In this document: positions 5,567 to 8,097 of the stretch, in pieces
Numbering within the stretch: the first letter of the stretch is position 1
Layout: each line of letters opens with the position of its first letter
Assembly (NCBI GenBank): GCA_025455505.1
Contig: JALOMK010000090.1
Coordinates: 1-8,097 of the forward strand
Origin: Bacteroidales bacterium
Lineage (GTDB): Bacteria > Bacteroidota > Bacteroidia > Bacteroidales > VadinHA17
Direction: 5' to 3'
Length of the DNA: 8,097 bases
Program-made: the position numbers and the translations under genes
The notes under the pieces: generated by a model
What the model saw: only the letters and a program-made list of their open reading frames with translations
The model's database searches: none
Told to the model about the DNA's origin: nothing

Positions 5567-7519
5567 ATGAGTTATATCAAGTTTGAAAAGAGCCAGGTTG
5601 TAAATCTTGAGTTTTCGCTCAACAGGGAGATCATAAGGACAAACAGGGCCGGCTCTTACTCTTCCACAACAATTGTCGGTTGCAATACAAGGAAGTACCA
5701 CGGTCTCCTTGTATGTCCGGTAGATGCCTTCGGAGGTGACCGTCACGTATTACTGTCATCGATAGACGTAACGGTTCTGAACAATGAGAAGAGCTTCAAC
5801 ACAGGCATCAGGAAGTACAAGGGGGATTACTTTAATCCCAAGGGTCACAAGTATATTGAAGATTATAATGCTGACAGGATTCCTTCCCGGGTTTACAGGG
5901 TGGGAGGAGTGATGATCAGGCAGGAAAGGCTACTCGTTCACTACGAAGAGCAGTTCCTGCTAAGGTTCACTATTTTAGAGGCACCGGAACCGCTCAAACT
6001 GCAGGTAAGGCCCTTTCTGGCTTTCAGGAACATACACCAGCTTACGCATGCCAACCTGTTTGCAAACACCAAGGTTGAAGCAGTTGAGAACGGAATAAGG
6101 TCGAGGATGTATGAAGGATTCCCCTATCTTAATCTCCAGTTCTCGCAGAAGCCTGAATTCGTTCACGTTCCCGACTGGTATCTTGGTGTTGAATACCCCG
6201 AGGAGCAGAAGCGCGGTTATGATTATTCAGAAGACCTTTTCACTCCGGGCTTCTTTGAGCTGAGCGCGAAGGAAGGCGATGTGATAGTGTTTTCCGCTTC
6301 AACAAAAGAGGAGAAATGCTCAGGCCTGAAGTCGAAGTTCACTAAGACTGTAACAGGCAAGATAGGCAGGGACAGTTTTGCAAACTGTCTGCGCAATGCC
6401 GCCCAGCAGTTTATTGAGAAACGTGGCGGGAAGACACTAATAATAGCCGGTTACCCCTGGTTCGGAGCCTGGGGCCGTGATACATTCATATCGCTGCCCG
6501 GCATAGCGCTTGCCCGTCACGGGCTGAGCCTGTTCAGGGAGGTCCTTGATACACAGGTGGAGAGGATGCGCAACGGACTATTTCCAAATATGGGAGATGA
6601 AAGCAATCCGGCTTTCAATTCGATCGATGCACCCCTGTGGTTTTTCTGGGCTCTTCAGCAATACCTGAAACAGGGAGGTGAGGATGTGTGGGAGAGGTAT
6701 GGCGCTGCGGCGAAAGCTGTTTTAAATGCTTACAGGAACGGTACGGGATTCAATATACACATGCGCGGGAACGGGCTTATATATGCTGACGCCCCGGGCA
6801 AGGCACTCACATGGATGGATGCCGTAGTGCACGGAGTGCCTGTTACACCCAGGGGTGGATATGCGGTTGAGATAAATGCACTGTGGTATAATGCTGTCTG
6901 TTTTGCCCTGGAAATGGCTGCCAGATTTAAGGATAAACAGCTGATCAAAGAATACGGGAACCTGCCTGAACTTATAAAGGAGTCATTCATTGATACTTTC
7001 TGGAATGAGAAACTGGGTTACCTGTCGGACTATGTAAATGACAGGGAGGGGAAGAACAATTTCGTGAGGCCCAATATGGTTATCGCAGTATCGCTACCTC
7101 ACTCAATGCTTACCAAGGAACAGATGAAGAGGATTCTCGATGTTGCCGACAAGGAGCTTGTTACAATAAGGGGGCTGAGGACCCTGTCGCCCGGGAATAT
7201 TTATTACAAGGGTATTTACAAGGGCAACCAGGCAGAGCGCGACAGTGCATATCACCAGGGAACTGTGTGGCCATGGCTCTACGGGCCGTTCTGTGAGGGA
7301 TGGCTCAGGGTATACGGAAACCAGGGTGTGCAGAAGATCAGGAAGCTTATTTACGGTCTTGAGGCTGTAATGGGAGAGCATGGGATAAGCACGCTTTCGG
7401 AAATTCACGACGGTGATCCCCCCCATGCCCCGAACGGTTCCATCTCGCAGGCCTGGAGCGTTGGCGAGGTGCTCAGGATAATGGATATCCTTGAAAAGAA
7501 TTATGCAAATCAATATTAA
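5567..7519 (+). CDS. Amylo-alpha-1,6-glucosidase / glycogen debranching enzyme (GDE_N + GDE_C)
   Basis: This 650-residue cytoplasmic protein is predicted to hydrolyse alpha-1,6 branch glucosyl residues of glycogen or related alpha-glucans. The N-terminal part (about 15-270) fits the GDE_N domain of archaeal/bacterial-type debranching enzymes, seen in SLNREIIRTNRAGSYSSTT and the following CNTRKYHGLLV. The C-terminal part (about 280-640) is a GDE_C alpha/alpha-barrel: GYPWFGAWGRDTFISLPG (295-312), TWMDA (415-419), VEINALWYNA (434-443), YHQGTVWPWLYGPF (562-575) and SEIHDGDPPHAPNGSISQAW (611-630). The conserved acidic residues in GRDTF, TWMDA and SEIHDGD are candidates for catalysis. It has no signal peptide, which agrees with action on intracellular storage glycogen. 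The ATG at 5567 gives a complete N-terminal domain. The next gene begins 6 bp after the stop, so the two are almost certainly one transcript. Confidence 0.92.
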   Translation: MSYIKFEKSQVVNLEFSLNREIIRTNRAGSYSSTTIVGCNTRKYHGLLVCPVDAFGGDRHVLLSSIDVTVLNNEKSFNTGIRKYKGDYFNPKGHKYIEDYNADRIPSRVYRVGGVMIRQERLLVHYEEQFLLRFTILEAPEPLKLQVRPFLAFRNIHQLTHANLFANTKVEAVENGIRSRMYEGFPYLNLQFSQKPEFVHVPDWYLGVEYPEEQKRGYDYSEDLFTPGFFELSAKEGDVIVFSASTKEEKCSGLKSKFTKTVTGKIGRDSFANCLRNAAQQFIEKRGGKTLIIAGYPWFGAWGRDTFISLPGIALARHGLSLFREVLDTQVERMRNGLFPNMGDESNPAFNSIDAPLWFFWALQQYLKQGGEDVWERYGAAAKAVLNAYRNGTGFNIHMRGNGLIYADAPGKALTWMDAVVHGVPVTPRGGYAVEINALWYNAVCFALEMAARFKDKQLIKEYGNLPELIKESFIDTFWNEKLGYLSDYVNDREGKNNFVRPNMVIAVSLPHSMLTKEQMKRILDVADKELVTIRGLRTLSPGNIYYKGIYKGNQAERDSAYHQGTVWPWLYGPFCEGWLRVYGNQGVQKIRKLIYGLEAVMGEHGISTLSEIHDGDPPHAPNGSISQAWSVGEVLRIMDILEKNYANQY

Positions 7520-7525
7520 GAGGAT

Positions 7526-8097
7526 ATGCGTGTTTTAATGTTTGGATGGGAGTTTCCGCCACATATCTCAGGCGGCCTGGGGACTGCCAGTTACGGCCTT
7601 ACAAAGGGCATGGCGACCCTTGATGATCTTGAAGTTATTTTTGTTGTGCCAAAGGCATGGGGCGACGAGGATCAGGCTATGGTAAGGCTTATAGGCGCCA
7701 ACGAGGTGCCCGTGGCATTCAAACATGTTTATTTCAAGGGCCTGAAACGGCCTCTTGAAATGATTGAGGTGTCGTCGAAGATAGTTCCCTATACCGACCC
7801 TGAGGATTTCTGGACACTGACTAAATCGGAAGTTGCATCCTTCAGCCGCTTCGTTCAGACAAACAGCAAGGGTAAAATTGATTTCTCGGGCAAGTACGGG
7901 AATAATCTCCTCGAGGAAATTGAGAAGTACTCAATTGTCGCCTCAGTTATAGCCGGGGAGAATGACTTTGATATAATTCATGCCCACGACTGGCTTGCAT
8001 ATCCTGCCGGTATCGCTGCAATGGAAGTGTCAGGTAAACCGCTTGTAATACATGTTCACGCAACCGATTTCGACAGGAGCGGGGGCAATGTAAATCC
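7526..8097 (+). CDS. Glycogen synthase-like GT4-type glycosyltransferase, N-terminal part (3' end outside window)
   Basis: The frame is open from ATG at 7526 to the window end, giving 190 residues. It starts MRVLMFGWEFPPHISGGLGT, the typical N terminus of GT-B glycosyltransferases of the GT4/GT5 kind, where the G-G-L-G loop (16-19) contacts the nucleotide sugar. Further on are KAWGDEDQ (44-50), FSGKYGNNLLEEI, DIIHAHDWLAYPAG (149-162) and VIHVHATDFDRSG (174-186), all typical of the starch/glycogen synthase-like N-terminal domain. The donor-binding C-terminal domain lies beyond the window. Bacteroides genomes, as I recall them, carry this protein directly after the debranching enzyme and before a GH57 alpha-amylase, so a role in glycogen or alpha-glucan synthesis is likely. 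The 6-bp spacer GAGGAT contains a purine-rich stretch very close to the ATG, and the two genes are probably translationally linked. Whether the donor is UDP- or ADP-glucose cannot be judged. Confidence 0.88.
   Translation, partial: MRVLMFGWEFPPHISGGLGTASYGLTKGMATLDDLEVIFVVPKAWGDEDQAMVRLIGANEVPVAFKHVYFKGLKRPLEMIEVSSKIVPYTDPEDFWTLTKSEVASFSRFVQTNSKGKIDFSGKYGNNLLEEIEKYSIVASVIAGENDFDIIHAHDWLAYPAGIAAMEVSGKPLVIHVHATDFDRSGGNVN

Noticed and set aside
7103..7513. A 136-codon minus-strand open frame inside the debranching enzyme gene
   Set aside because: It is antisense to the most conserved GDE_C motifs and has no recognisable features of its own.

Overview
The window looks like chromosomal DNA from a member of the Bacteroidota, probably an environmental, anaerobe-like Bacteroidales relative. 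This is inferred from four things. Ribosome binding sites are weak or absent before most starts. The promoter-like motifs fit TAnnTTTG. There is a pair of DUF4369/TlpA-type thioredoxin lipoproteins. A GDE_C-type debranching enzyme is directly followed by a GT4-type glycogen synthase-like gene, an order I recall from Bacteroides. I could not run a search, so all family names are recognised by eye.

Layout, left to right. (1) 1-390 (+): C-terminal end of a Gfo/Idh/MocA-type oxidoreductase, followed by an AT-rich hairpin. (2) 512-1045 (+): exported tetraheme cytochrome c of the c554 type, apparently a single-gene unit, closed by a strong intrinsic terminator. (3) 1154-2314 (+): a protein made of two tandem SiaB/DUF6272 GHKL-like kinase domains, with a good TAnnTTTG match just upstream. 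(4) 5385-2266 (-): a three-gene operon. It encodes a TlpA-like lipoprotein with an intact CGPC site, a paralogue in which the first active-site cysteine is serine, and an LpxH-type lipid A pathway phosphoesterase that appears to start at TTG. Its last gene overlaps the tail of the SiaB-like gene by 49 bp, end to end. (5) 5567-8097 (+): a debranching enzyme and, 6 bp later, the start of a glycogen synthase-like glycosyltransferase that runs off the window.

Functionally, the minus-strand operon is about the cell envelope: two predicted thiol-redox lipoproteins plus a lipid A step. The right-hand operon is storage polysaccharide metabolism. The cytochrome points to a respiratory chain whose other parts are not here. 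The tandem SiaB-like protein is the most unusual item. It carries no partner gene (phosphatase SiaA, substrate SiaC/DUF1987) in the window, and the glycine loop of its second domain is degraded. I see no tRNA, rRNA, CRISPR array, insertion sequence or phage gene. No gap between genes exceeds 181 bp.
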